Shown piece by piece: positions 1-8,208 of a stretch of DNA of 53,817 nucleotides. Position numbers and translations under genes: made by a program. This stretch comes from Methanobacteriota archaeon. Lineage in GTDB: Archaea > Thermoplasmatota > Poseidoniia > Poseidoniales > Poseidoniaceae. The notes below the pieces were generated by a model. The model saw only the letters and a program-made list of their open reading frames with translations. It searched no databases and had not been told where the DNA came from. Within the stretch, counting starts at the first letter, position 1. Each line of letters starts with the position of its first letter. The DNA lies in the NCBI GenBank assembly GCA_002718195.1, contig PBDU01000017.1, forward strand, positions 1 to 53,817, given 5' to 3'.

Positions 1-122
1 AGGAATCTAGCAACTCAAGTGGAGACTCCGAGGATGAAACCTCGCCTTTACCTGCTGTTGGAGTAATGGGGACTTTAGCTGCTATCTGTGTAGCGTTAAT
101 TCCGGCTAGAAGGCGAGAATGA
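1..122 (+). CDS. C-terminus of a secreted/surface protein (5' end outside window)
   Basis: Only the last 39 codons are visible, read from base 3 to the TGA at 120-122. They encode a Ser/Asp/Glu-rich linker, then a hydrophobic stretch starting LPAVGVMGTLAAICVALIP, then a basic end ARRRE. A short polar linker, a Pro/Gly motif, one hydrophobic helix and an Arg cluster at the extreme C-terminus is the layout of archaeal C-terminal sorting or anchoring signals (PGF-CTERM and similar, cut by archaeosortases). I infer a cell-surface protein tethered by this tail. The enzymatic or structural part lies upstream and cannot be identified. The gene converges on the next gene with about 150 bases between stops. 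Confidence 0.6.
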   Translation, partial: ESSNSSGDSEDETSPLPAVGVMGTLAAICVALIPARRRE

Positions 123-276
123 TATTAGCAAAGCAAAATGTTAGCACCTCAATTTCAGGAGTTGCCATTAGCCCAACATCAGGGTCAATTAGTGTGGAGA
201 AAACCTGACGATAACAGGCAACGGATTCCTAGATTTGGCGAGCAATTCAATCACAAATGATCTGACTTGAATAGAC

Positions 277-822
277 TCATTTTGTCATATTGCGCAAGAT
301 GTCGATTCTGGTGATTAAACCTAGAAGGTTTCCGTCTTCAGCAATAAGCAAACAATCCTCGTCTTCTAACCTTTTTTTGGCCTCACCAATCGACAAATAT
401 TTACTGATAATCACTGGATTACTTTTCATGATTTTTCCAACCGAGACCTTTGCATCATTGGCTCTTTTCAAGAGGTTTGACTCACTAACAATTCCAACAA
501 TCTTTCCACTAGAAAGGACTGGTAATTGAGAAATACCGGTTTCAACCATAATTGTAATTGCATTTCTTATCGACTCGCTTACATCGATTGTACTGATATT
601 TCTCACCATCAAATCAGCAACGCTATGAGGGATATTCGGATGCTCTGCTCTATTCAAAGCTTCAACCAATTTAGCCAAAGTGGACGCTCTAGGATCTACT
701 GACTCAGTCTCAATCTTTGCAATTACAGATTGAGTTAAACCAGAAATTTCACTCAACTGTTTCTGAGTCAATCCAAGCTTTTTCCTTTTTCGTTTAAGTG
801 ATACGCCAGTTGGAACTTCCAT
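277..822 (-). CDS. XRE-family HTH regulator with paired CBS domains
   Basis: About 181 residues from the ATG at 822. An in-frame TTG at 855 would add 11 residues, but AGGGGTG just upstream of the ATG suits a ribosome site. Residues ~8-55 form an XRE helix-turn-helix (LGLTQKQLSEISGLTQSVIA, then KIE). Residues ~70-181 hold two CBS repeats (VADLMVRNIS..., VGKIMKSNPVII... with GIVSESNLL and GLITRIDIL). CBS pairs usually bind adenine nucleotides, so this is probably a transcription regulator responding to energy charge or a nucleotide; HTH-CBS proteins of this build are common in archaea. It is the last gene of a likely operon after the HAD phosphatase and SemiSWEET. A perfect inverted repeat lies 38 bases upstream of the ATG, suggesting autoregulation. 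Target genes are unknown. Confidence 0.85.
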   Translation of the reverse strand: MEVPTGVSLKRKRKKLGLTQKQLSEISGLTQSVIAKIETESVDPRASTLAKLVEALNRAEHPNIPHSVADLMVRNISTIDVSESIRNAITIMVETGISQLPVLSSGKIVGIVSESNLLKRANDAKVSVGKIMKSNPVIISKYLSIGEAKKRLEDEDCLLIAEDGNLLGLITRIDILRNMTK

Positions 823-859
823 GACACCCCTAGAGCATTTGTGGAAATAAACCAAGCGG

Positions 860-883
860 AAATATTCCTAAAGAAGAATATTT
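860..883. promoter_or_regulatory. 8-bp inverted repeat upstream of the XRE-CBS gene (candidate operator)
   Basis: AAATATTC at 860-867 and GAATATTT at 876-883 are perfect inverted copies separated by eight bases. The element spans the stop codon of the SemiSWEET gene and ends 38 bases before the ATG of the HTH-CBS regulator. Its size and symmetry suit a dimeric HTH protein, so autoregulation is a reasonable inference. The AT-rich right arm could also be a TATA element. Confidence 0.4.
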
Positions 884-1166
884 ATTGGGAACTCTCTCTT
901 TCTGCCCGGCGAACTTTAACAACGCCAGTGATTACCAAAATTATCACTAAAATAGTCAGTATATTTGCAAAGATCATAGCAATACTTTCGGTCGCAATAC
1001 CATAGATCAGCCATAGACTCAATGAGCATGTCACGACAAAGAATGTAGGTAAAGAGATACCATCGTGTTTCTTGTGCTTCCAAACTTCAATTATTTGTGG
1101 AACCCAGGCAACTATTCCAAGTAAGCCTGCAATTACTCCCATTGCTTCTAACCAAGGCTCTGCCAA
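882..1166 (-). CDS. SemiSWEET / PQ-loop sugar transporter
   Basis: 94 residues with three predicted membrane helices (about 7-28, 40-57, 62-82). The first helix carries the family signature WVPQI at ~20-25, followed by a short basic loop (WKHKKHDGIS) and Leu/Phe-rich helices. This is the size and pattern of prokaryotic SemiSWEETs, which dimerise to pass small sugars down their gradient across the cytoplasmic membrane. The TTG at 1166 has a good ribosome site (GAGGTGAT) a few bases upstream overlapping the stop of the HAD gene; an ATG at 1142 is an alternative. The four-base gap to the HAD phosphatase implies one transcript and suggests a sugar or sugar-phosphate role. The exact substrate cannot be read from sequence. 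Confidence 0.85.
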   Translation of the reverse strand: MAEPWLEAMGVIAGLLGIVAWVPQIIEVWKHKKHDGISLPTFFVVTCSLSLWLIYGIATESIAMIFANILTILVIILVITGVVKVRRAERESSQ

Positions 1167-1170
1167 ACAA

Positions 1171-1959
1171 TCACCTCAATAATTCGTCAACAGAGTTTAC
1201 AATTGTTGTTGGAATTTGCTCTGCCCCCTCAGGTAGCGCACTTACATCATCCATTGTTGCTTCACCTGAAAGAACCAGAACACCAATACAATTGGCGCGT
1301 GTTGCCATGGCAATATCAGTGTACAAACGATCTCCAACCATTGCACACTTCGAAGGATTCAACCCCAACTCCTCTATTTTGTGCAGTATCATTCCAGCAT
1401 TTGGTTTACCAGTGATATGAACTGGGTCTTTACCCGTGGTTACTTTGAGCATTGCTAGATATGCCCCTACATCTGGTAAACCACCATCTGGACTTGGGCA
1501 CACCATATCAGGGTGGCTTGCAACCAACGGGATTCCTTTGTGCATGTGAACGCTTGCTGTTGATATTTTGTCATAATTGATTTCAGTATCATAACCAAGT
1601 ACAACATATTGTGGATTATCATCATCAGTAGTAATGCCGTTTTCTTCCAACATGTTTTTCATGCCTTCAGTTCCTATCAGCCATGTTTTAGAAATTTCAT
1701 TTCTTCGAAGCCACGCTAATAGGTCATGAGTGGAGAGAAGAATCTCTTCTTTCTTACATGGAATTCCTAAATTGGCAAGTTTCTGATGATACTGATCAAC
1801 ACTTCTAGATGAATTATTCGTCAAGAAAAATCTCCTAATTCCTCTTTGCTCACACCTAGATAAGAAATCTAAGGCACCCGGAATTAATTCTCCGCCAAGA
1901 TAGATTGTTCCATCCAAGTCTAGGAATATTGCTTCTAGACCTTCTAATGATGCGTCCAT
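1171..1959 (-). CDS. HAD-superfamily (NagD-like, subclass IIA) phosphatase
   Basis: 262 residues. HAD motif I is DLDGTIYLGGELIPGA near the N-terminus (nucleophile and acid/base Asp), motif II is FFLTNNSS (~44-51), and motif III/IV is KPNAGMI...MVGDRLYTDIAMA (~184-218). The NagD-type C2A cap lies between motifs II and III. The family covers 4-nitrophenylphosphatase, phosphoglycolate and nucleotide or sugar phosphatases; the natural substrate is not obvious. It is the first gene of an apparent operon with the SemiSWEET and HTH-CBS regulator, so a sugar phosphate is plausible but not shown. The ATG at 1959 is well placed and the length is normal for the family. Confidence 0.9.
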   Translation of the reverse strand: MDASLEGLEAIFLDLDGTIYLGGELIPGALDFLSRCEQRGIRRFFLTNNSSRSVDQYHQKLANLGIPCKKEEILLSTHDLLAWLRRNEISKTWLIGTEGMKNMLEENGITTDDDNPQYVVLGYDTEINYDKISTASVHMHKGIPLVASHPDMVCPSPDGGLPDVGAYLAMLKVTTGKDPVHITGKPNAGMILHKIEELGLNPSKCAMVGDRLYTDIAMATRANCIGVLVLSGEATMDDVSALPEGAEQIPTTIVNSVDELLR

Positions 1960-2014
1960 GTGAACCCCTAGTTTCCTCGGTAATGCTTTTCCTCATTAGA
2001 CTATTCTAGTCAAT

Positions 2015-3343
2015 TCAGAATAATAGCGTCTTTAACATGAATATCGGTGAATGCAAATTCTCCTGTGTCTCCTTGCTTGCAATCATCTCTGTCATCATCT
2101 CCTGAATCTCAGGTTTCTTGCCTGCTTTTCCAACAAACCAGTTGATTAGCCACTTTTTTCTGGACATGTTTTGCATCCGCAGGGAATTGGTTAATTCAGG
2201 GCCTAAAATCTCCCAAATTTCCTTTTGGTAATCTTGGTAGGGCTTTCCTTGTATAATGTGATCACTCGCTAATTTTCCGCTAAGTAAAGCATTCCCAATC
2301 CCCTCGCCACTGAATGGATCAACTAAGCTAGCAGCATCGCCAACCAACCTGATATTATTTCCAGCCATTCTTCTTGGTTGCATATCAGCCTTCTTTCTTG
2401 GGCTACCGAATGGTAACTGCCATCCTTTACCAGACCCTTCGACAAATTTTGCATTCTCAAATCTATGGGCAAAATTAGGGTGATTTTGAATAACATCCTT
2501 TTGCAATGCTTTCAATTTCTTTCCTTGTTTATCCATTAATGACATTACCATTCCAATGCCTACGTTTGTGATATTTTTAGAAACAGGGAATAGCCAAAAA
2601 TACCCAGGAACCACAGTATCGACAAAGTGAATTTCAATGTCCCCAACATTTCCTTCACATCCCTTTACATTCTCCCAATACTCTCTGTATCCTCCACAAT
2701 AGTGTCTTCTGTCTAACATTTTCTCGTCATGGATGGTTTCGACCAATGTTTTCGCTACAGGGCATCGATATCCTGCTGCTCCGATTATTTCGTCAGAGAA
2801 AAATGACACCATTTCACCCTTACGTCCACCGATTCTTACCTCAACACCTTTTGCCAATTTGTCTTCCAGAATGACATCACGAACTTCGGCTCCTTGAATC
2901 ACAGCCCCTCCAGCTTTTCGAACCAATTCTTGTGTATTTTTGAATAGAAGATAATCGAATTGTTGGCGAGGAAGAGAGTAACCAGCCTCCAGTTTTTGTA
3001 CATCTTCTTCTGGAAGAGCGACTCGGACTTCTTTTCCATTCGGCGATGAGAATTTTATTCCAGTTACTCTAAAGTGAGGAGTAGATTCTAGGGTTTGCTT
3101 AACTCCTAATGCTTTGACATGTGATAGTGACTTTCCCCCAACTGCATCTCCGCATATCTTGTCTCTTGGCCAGACGTCCTTTTCGATTAGGAGCACCTTT
3201 TTTCCTTCCATTGCAAGGTATCCCGCTGCAGAAGACCCGCCGGGACCTCCGCCAACAACGATAGCATCGAAGTTTGAACCGTTTTCAGGAACTTCTCCAG
3301 TTTCAATTGGATGGGTCCAAAAATCGGCATTAGAATCAGCCAT
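2015..3343 (-). CDS. Geranylgeranyl reductase family FAD-dependent oxidoreductase
   Basis: About 442 residues from the ATG at 3343 (an in-frame TTG lies two codons upstream). The N-terminal dinucleotide-binding motif is VVGGGPGGSSAA (~29-40). A motif PGYFWLFPVSKNITNVGIGM near the middle matches the YxWxFP signature of archaeal geranylgeranyl reductases, and GDAASLVDPFSGEGIG (~340) is the second FAD-contact motif. Known members saturate the double bonds of geranylgeranyl chains in archaeol-type membrane lipids, with some acting on chlorophyll or menaquinone precursors. In an archaeon, lipid saturation is the likely role. It is transcribed after the photolyase gene, 40 bases downstream, so they may share a message. 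Confidence 0.92.
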   Translation of the reverse strand: MADSNADFWTHPIETGEVPENGSNFDAIVVGGGPGGSSAAGYLAMEGKKVLLIEKDVWPRDKICGDAVGGKSLSHVKALGVKQTLESTPHFRVTGIKFSSPNGKEVRVALPEEDVQKLEAGYSLPRQQFDYLLFKNTQELVRKAGGAVIQGAEVRDVILEDKLAKGVEVRIGGRKGEMVSFFSDEIIGAAGYRCPVAKTLVETIHDEKMLDRRHYCGGYREYWENVKGCEGNVGDIEIHFVDTVVPGYFWLFPVSKNITNVGIGMVMSLMDKQGKKLKALQKDVIQNHPNFAHRFENAKFVEGSGKGWQLPFGSPRKKADMQPRRMAGNNIRLVGDAASLVDPFSGEGIGNALLSGKLASDHIIQGKPYQDYQKEIWEILGPELTNSLRMQNMSRKKWLINWFVGKAGKKPEIQEMMTEMIASKETQENLHSPIFMLKTLLF

Positions 3344-3383
3344 AAACAATCCACGGAGAGGAAGGATTTGAGCATATGGTTAT

Positions 3384-4922
3384 TTAGAAATCAACAAGAG
3401 ATTTTTGTCCACTTATCTTTTTCTCGTCAGAAGCCTTTTTGTTTTGGTTTCTTTTTTTTCTCGACCCGTGAGTATCGTAAACTCGCTTTGATCTAGATTT
3501 GACATCCCCATCTTTTCTTGCAGCATAGCAAGCCTGTATGCCTTTATTGCGCTCAATTTGCTCGTCAACTATCGGTGCGGGATAATCGAGTCCAATTTTT
3601 ACACCTACCTTTTCCTGAGCCTCTTCACTCATTAACCAAGGCTCATGAATATATGAATTAGGAACTGCTTTCAATTCAGGTACCCACTTGCGTATGAACG
3701 CCCCCTCCAGATCATGGTCTGTTGATTGTTTGATAATTGAGTAAGCCCTTACAGCATTAATTCCTGTAATTCCAGATTGCATATTTATCTGCGACCAATG
3801 AATTCCAGGCTCATAATCAATGAATAATTGAGCTAAATGATTTCCAGTATCTTTCCAAGGAAGCCACAATGTGTATGCAGCAACCGATTGTATCATTGCC
3901 CGCATTCTGAAATTTATCCAGCCAGTTTCCGTCAGGCTTCTCATACATGCGTCAAAAAATGGCCACCCTGTTTTGCCAAGTTTCCACGCCTCAAATTTGT
4001 CTTTATCCAATATTCGATGTATTTTGGAATCAAGTTCAGGGTTCAATGAGATGTAATTTTGTGTTGCTTCCACTTCTAACCGCTGAATAAAGTGACAGCG
4101 CCATAAAACCCGTGATGAAAAGGCATTTAGATTTCTCAAGAGATATTGCCTATTTGGGTGATTTTGCTTTGTAATTCTAATTTTCATCATGCCCACCGCT
4201 TCCAATACCTGTTTTACACTAAGTACTCCACTTGCAAGGTACGCAGATAAACGTGAAGAATACCTTTCAGCGAGTGCAGGGCTTGATATTGAGGAAATGT
4301 AATTTTCATTTCTTTCTTTTACAAAAGAAGTCAATACACTGTTAGCCGCAACTTCCCCAGGCTCCAGCCATGTATCTACTAATTTAGAGTAACAAGGATA
4401 GATACCAATCGAATTATCTAATGAGTTAAATCCAGTTGGGGAAAGAATTTTTGTTGGAGATTGTGCTGATGGAATTGCCATTCTTGCTAATCTAGTATCA
4501 TTCCAAATGTCTCTATTCTTTAGATTCCTAACCACTCCATTACTTGGATATTGGCTAAATTTTATATCATTATATTCGCACCAATCAGCGACCTCTTTGT
4601 CCCTGTCCCAAGACCATAGTAACCCAGTTTCTTCGTGGCAGAGGATTTCTGAGATTTTTGAAGTTTCATTCAATCTTTGGAAAACTTCAGTTGCTATACC
4701 AGAGACAATTTGAAAGGCACCGCCAATCGATTGAAACTGCTTGGATAATTCCCTTGCATTAGCAATGTCCCAAGCAATATGCAATTGAGAAACATCATCC
4801 TGTTCAATTCGAATGTCTTCAACGATATACACGCCTAGCACTGGCTCTTCAGAATCTACGGCTTTTACCAATGGTACGTGGTCTGAAAGCCGTAAGTCGC
4901 GCTTAAACCAAACGACTTTCAT
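3384..4922 (-). CDS. phr: Class I DNA photolyase / cryptochrome family protein with basic tail and PIP-like end
   Basis: 512 residues. Residues 1-~130 form the N-terminal photolyase alpha/beta domain (MKVVWFKRDLRLSDHVPL). About 200-470 is the FAD-binding helical domain (YLLRNLNAFSSRVLWRCHF, WKLGKTGWPFFDACMRSL, GWINFRMRAMIQSVAAYTLW, INMQSGITGINAVRAYSI). It probably repairs cyclobutane pyrimidine dimers with blue light, which implies life in sunlit water. The last ~40 residues are rich in Lys/Arg and finish QKSLVDF at the very end; QxxLxxF resembles a PCNA-interacting PIP box, which archaeal repair proteins often carry at their C-terminus. The iron-sulfur photolyase cysteines are not evident. 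A photoreceptor role cannot be excluded. The gene lies upstream of and co-oriented with the geranylgeranyl reductase. Confidence 0.92.
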   Translation of the reverse strand: MKVVWFKRDLRLSDHVPLVKAVDSEEPVLGVYIVEDIRIEQDDVSQLHIAWDIANARELSKQFQSIGGAFQIVSGIATEVFQRLNETSKISEILCHEETGLLWSWDRDKEVADWCEYNDIKFSQYPSNGVVRNLKNRDIWNDTRLARMAIPSAQSPTKILSPTGFNSLDNSIGIYPCYSKLVDTWLEPGEVAANSVLTSFVKERNENYISSISSPALAERYSSRLSAYLASGVLSVKQVLEAVGMMKIRITKQNHPNRQYLLRNLNAFSSRVLWRCHFIQRLEVEATQNYISLNPELDSKIHRILDKDKFEAWKLGKTGWPFFDACMRSLTETGWINFRMRAMIQSVAAYTLWLPWKDTGNHLAQLFIDYEPGIHWSQINMQSGITGINAVRAYSIIKQSTDHDLEGAFIRKWVPELKAVPNSYIHEPWLMSEEAQEKVGVKIGLDYPAPIVDEQIERNKGIQACYAARKDGDVKSRSKRVYDTHGSRKKRNQNKKASDEKKISGQKSLVDF

Positions 4923-5013
4923 AGTACTCTATCGGTGGCGCGAGTTATCAAAGATTGTCCATTATCCATGGAAACGGAATTAAACTGATAAACCAATATC
5001 GCAGGCATAAATC

Positions 5014-5907
5014 ATGGTGGAGGCAGACCAGGAATCTCTTATTCCACTGGTTAGAAGAGTTGACACAATAGAGGAGCTAGTGGCCTGTTTTGAAGGCAAT
5101 ACTCCTTGCATATCCTCACATCTTGGAGTGTATGATTTTGGAAATCTAACTGATGATAAGTGGATTGCAGATAATGTTGGTGATTGCAATATAAGATTCC
5201 GACGTCCTACAAATAGAAAGGTAATAGATCCATCAGACTCGATAAAAGAAATTGCAATCGCCCTTCAAACACACACATCAAGTTTGAGAAAATTCATACA
5301 ATCGGAAGACAATACCTTGGTTTTGACCGGCGTCGAAACTCATGTTTTGAAGAAAGGAGAGGTAATATCTGATTGGAAACCTGTTTGGGAAATTGCAAAT
5401 CAGGTTGTGTCAGGAAACGACAAAATGCCCGCAATTATCGATAGAGAGCGTCTTTCAAACCTAGGATTTTGGATGAGCAAGGGCCCACTACAAACAATCA
5501 CACATTTCGATAATTCTTTTGATAATAATTTGAATTTCCAAATCAGAGGAGAGAAAGAACTCCTTCTATTTCCTCATAGCGACTGGCGCAAACTGAAAAC
5601 ATTTAGTGCCCTTAGTCTTCACCCCTTCTCCTTCTTTTCCGGTATCAAAAAAGGAGTCAAGTACGAATCCTTGAATCCACAATTAGCTAAATTGAAGGCA
5701 GGAGATGTCTTATTTTTGCCTTCAACTTGGTATCATTTTGTCGAACATAAGAGTGAATCAAATCTCAATCTAACATTTTGGTTCAAGCCAGATCACAAGG
5801 TCAACCCGAAGAGTAGAGTAGGAAATAGTGTGAGAAATCCGTGGGTATTTCCTAAACTATTTGCTGCAAATTCGCTATCAAAATTACTCAAAAAACACAT
5901 GCTTTGA
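5014..5907 (+). CDS. JmjC/cupin-like (Cupin_8) Fe(II)/2-oxoglutarate oxygenase-type protein
   Basis: 297 residues from ATG 5014. The C-terminal half looks like the Cupin_8/JmjC fold: THFDNSFDNNLNFQIRG supplies the HxD iron-binding pair, KELLLFP the following strand, and GDVLFLPSTWYHFVEH the second cupin motif with the distal His. Homologues hydroxylate protein or RNA side chains using Fe(II), 2-oxoglutarate and O2, usually in the cytoplasm. The N-terminal ~150 residues (VYDFGNLTDDKW...) are weakly conserved but carry the usual JmjC-adjacent features. It is divergent from the photolyase and stands alone. The target is unknown; a non-catalytic cupin is the alternative, but retention of both His motifs argues for an active enzyme. 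Confidence 0.75.
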   Translation: MVEADQESLIPLVRRVDTIEELVACFEGNTPCISSHLGVYDFGNLTDDKWIADNVGDCNIRFRRPTNRKVIDPSDSIKEIAIALQTHTSSLRKFIQSEDNTLVLTGVETHVLKKGEVISDWKPVWEIANQVVSGNDKMPAIIDRERLSNLGFWMSKGPLQTITHFDNSFDNNLNFQIRGEKELLLFPHSDWRKLKTFSALSLHPFSFFSGIKKGVKYESLNPQLAKLKAGDVLFLPSTWYHFVEHKSESNLNLTFWFKPDHKVNPKSRVGNSVRNPWVFPKLFAANSLSKLLKKHML

Positions 5908-5928
5908 GGTTCTGTGCTTAGAGAGTGT

Positions 5929-6441
5929 TCAAGCCCAAGTGATGTTCGCGTCGATGTACTTGTTGATGGCTTTGTAACCTGCGAATATGTAGTACAGACC
6001 AATAGTAACTACTGATAGAAGGAAAACCTTGATCCAAACTCCGACTAACTGTCCAGCAGTCCCAGTGAATTGGATTCTTCGTCCATCAATTCTTACATTA
6101 TTTGCCCACTTGTTCATTACCATACACTTTGCCCATGGCAAGCCGAAACCTAGAGTGACTGCAGTCAGAAGGAAAGCGATTACTTTGGTAAAGAACAATC
6201 CATAGTTGGCTGTTTGAATTTTCCATTCCCCAGTTCCGCCCATTGCTTGCATTGGCATTGCTTGTGCTTGCATAGCCGGTGCCGCAGCCATAGCTGGTTC
6301 AGCCATTGCAGGTGCTGCTGCAACTTCAGGCTCAGAGACTTGTTCGACTACGGGCTCAGATGCTTGCGCAGTTTCCGCATTTTCATTAGGTACCCATTCA
6401 GTTCCGTTCCAAACCCACAATCCGTCTTCACTTACTTGCAT
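5929..6441 (-). CDS. Small membrane protein: Trp-rich N-terminal motif, Ala/Met/Pro linker, DUF898-like C-terminus
   Basis: 170 residues. Residues 1-18 read MQVSEDGLWVWNGTEWVP, a WxWxGxxWxP pattern like the short Trp-rich module (DUF2510 and relatives) at the start of many prokaryotic membrane proteins. Residues ~25-68 are a low-complexity Ala/Pro/Met/Glu linker. Residues ~80-165 hold two or three hydrophobic segments and DGRRIQFTGTAGQL, resembling DUF898/YjgN membrane proteins. Function is unknown; the linker suggests a flexible cytoplasmic arm in front of a membrane anchor. It converges on the cupin gene and is divergent from the EamA transporter. Confidence 0.7.
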   Translation of the reverse strand: MQVSEDGLWVWNGTEWVPNENAETAQASEPVVEQVSEPEVAAAPAMAEPAMAAAPAMQAQAMPMQAMGGTGEWKIQTANYGLFFTKVIAFLLTAVTLGFGLPWAKCMVMNKWANNVRIDGRRIQFTGTAGQLVGVWIKVFLLSVVTIGLYYIFAGYKAINKYIDANITWA

Positions 6442-6520
6442 GGTTCAAATGAACACTATCCAATATATAACAACATAAGTTAACCGTCATTGTGATGAAC
6501 TGCCACTCTTTCATTATGTT

Positions 6521-7501
6521 GTGCAGAGTGAGCAACTAGAGGGTGTTTTTGGCCTCAGTGTCGAGCAGTCTCGCAAAATTGCTCCATTTGCCTTGTTTGC
6601 GATGACCTTTATTTGGGGAGCGACTTTCGTCTGGATGAAGCAAATATTGGATGCGACAGGCCCTGAGATAGAAGAGTTCGGAGTGGGCACAGTCACTATG
6701 TTTTACATTGGTGCTAGGTTTTTGATTGCTGCATTATTACTTGCGATTCTTTTCAAAAGTTGCAGGCAAGGATTGGCAGATTCTCAAATTTGGAAGTTTG
6801 GTACATGGCTTGGATTATTGTTATTCCTTGGTTTCCTTTCTCAGATGAGCGCCCTTGATGAAATCGACCCAGGGACCAGTGCTTTCCTAACTTCTCTTTA
6901 TGTGGTTCTAACTGCGTTATTTACTACATTTTTCGAGGCTAAAAAGCCTGCAAAAATTATGTGGATAGGAGTTGGGTTAGCTACTTTCGGGGCATCGTTT
7001 ATCTCGGGCCCTCCACACCTTTCATGGGGTACAGCTGAGCTAATTACGGTAATTTGTGCCTTTGTCTTTGCATTACACATAGTTTACACGCAAAAAGCAA
7101 CAAAAATTGCGGACCCAATGGGAATTTCAATTACATCATTCATTGTTGTAGTTGGCCTATCTGGTTTGTTGTTAGCTCTCAGGGAAGGAAATGAATTCGT
7201 GGACCTTTTCGTTCTTTTAAGCATCGAAGGAGTTCTTTTCCCTCTGATTTGTCTCGGGGTACTAGGCTCGGGAGTTGCTCTTGTTACTCTTAATTTATTT
7301 CAGAGATATTTTGATCCTGTTAAGGCAGCGATTCTGTATTCCTTTGAGCCAGTATGGGCGACAATTATCGGATTAGTATTAGCAATGGTTCCATGGAGTT
7401 GGTGGATTTTAGTTGGAGGGGGAGCCATTTTATTAGGCAATATAATAGTTGAAATTACCAATAGTGAAGAGGATACAAAAGGTGAAAAATCAGAGGAATG
7501 A
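6521..7501 (+). CDS. EamA-family drug/metabolite transporter
   Basis: 326 residues with about ten membrane helices arranged as two EamA repeats (roughly 20-165 and 175-310). Signature pieces are FALFAMTFIWGATFVWMK at the start of repeat one and FPLICLGVLGSGVALVTLN with RYFDPVKAAILYSFEPVWAT in repeat two. DMT transporters export or import small metabolites such as amino acids or nucleosides across the cytoplasmic membrane; the substrate cannot be assigned. The start is a GTG at 6521; the next in-frame ATG (residue 28) would cut into helix one. The C-terminal tail is acidic and Lys-rich. It converges on the neighbouring zinc-ribbon gene with two bases between stops. Confidence 0.9.
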   Translation: MQSEQLEGVFGLSVEQSRKIAPFALFAMTFIWGATFVWMKQILDATGPEIEEFGVGTVTMFYIGARFLIAALLLAILFKSCRQGLADSQIWKFGTWLGLLLFLGFLSQMSALDEIDPGTSAFLTSLYVVLTALFTTFFEAKKPAKIMWIGVGLATFGASFISGPPHLSWGTAELITVICAFVFALHIVYTQKATKIADPMGISITSFIVVVGLSGLLLALREGNEFVDLFVLLSIEGVLFPLICLGVLGSGVALVTLNLFQRYFDPVKAAILYSFEPVWATIIGLVLAMVPWSWWILVGGGAILLGNIIVEITNSEEDTKGEKSEE

Positions 7502-7503
7502 AT

Positions 7504-8115
7504 TCAATTATTCCTAATTTTGTTCCTTATTTGATCAATACCTAGTATAGTGATTATCAAGCCAAAGCAAACAAAGCTGCCGACAATTTCTCCATTGGAT
7601 AATGGCTGTGAGGGACAACCCCCTTCAACTACGAAGAACGGGAACTCCCCGTCAACCGGATTTTGTCTAATGTCAATTATAGTTCCAACCGGGTTATTTT
7701 CAACGTATGCAATAGCATCCCGTTCAAAACTACACTCAAGAGTAGTTGTTCTCTCACCTATCTCATACTCAACTTTCAATTCAACTGCATGGTAAGGATT
7801 GGCTTCGACATTGCGTCTTCCTTCGTATGAGATCTCAGTAATCTCTCCTTGTCTTACCAACCAAGTATCAGTATTGACCTGTCCTATTTGTCCGATTGCG
7901 CCAATCGCAAGAATCATGAAAAATACAACTACTACAAATCCAATAGCACCTGCTTTTATCTTGGCCGGAGTCCTAAGCATTTTTTCATGTTGTTGGGATA
8001 TTTGTGGTTCTTCCCATTCAAAGATTTCAGTACAATGGGGGCATTCAAACTCTCCATATGAGTCATCTGGCAATTCTATTACGCCTTCGCAATGAGGGCA
8101 TAGAATCTCGACCAT
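7504..8115 (-). CDS. Zinc-ribbon membrane protein with DUF3592-like extracellular domain
   Basis: About 203 residues from the ATG at 8115 (a GTG at 8136 is possible). The first ~30 residues form a zinc ribbon (CPHCEGVIELP...FECPHCTEIFEWEE). A membrane helix follows (~55-77), then a beta-rich stretch (ITEISYEGRRN, HAVELKVEYEIGERTTTLEC) resembling DUF3592, and a second helix (~175-195) with a short basic end. The topology suggests a cytoplasmic zinc ribbon and an outside DUF3592 domain between two helices. Function is unknown. Bacterial DUF3592 proteins are also poorly characterised. Confidence 0.75.
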   Translation of the reverse strand: MVEILCPHCEGVIELPDDSYGEFECPHCTEIFEWEEPQISQQHEKMLRTPAKIKAGAIGFVVVVFFMILAIGAIGQIGQVNTDTWLVRQGEITEISYEGRRNVEANPYHAVELKVEYEIGERTTTLECSFERDAIAYVENNPVGTIIDIRQNPVDGEFPFFVVEGGCPSQPLSNGEIVGSFVCFGLIITILGIDQIRNKIRNN

Positions 8116-8208
8116 GAACACATGATACGCGTCCACAGTTTCAATATTTTTACGAAAACAGAATCCACGTTATTGTTGTAAAGAGTCTAGATTATTACTA
8201 TTCAAGAC

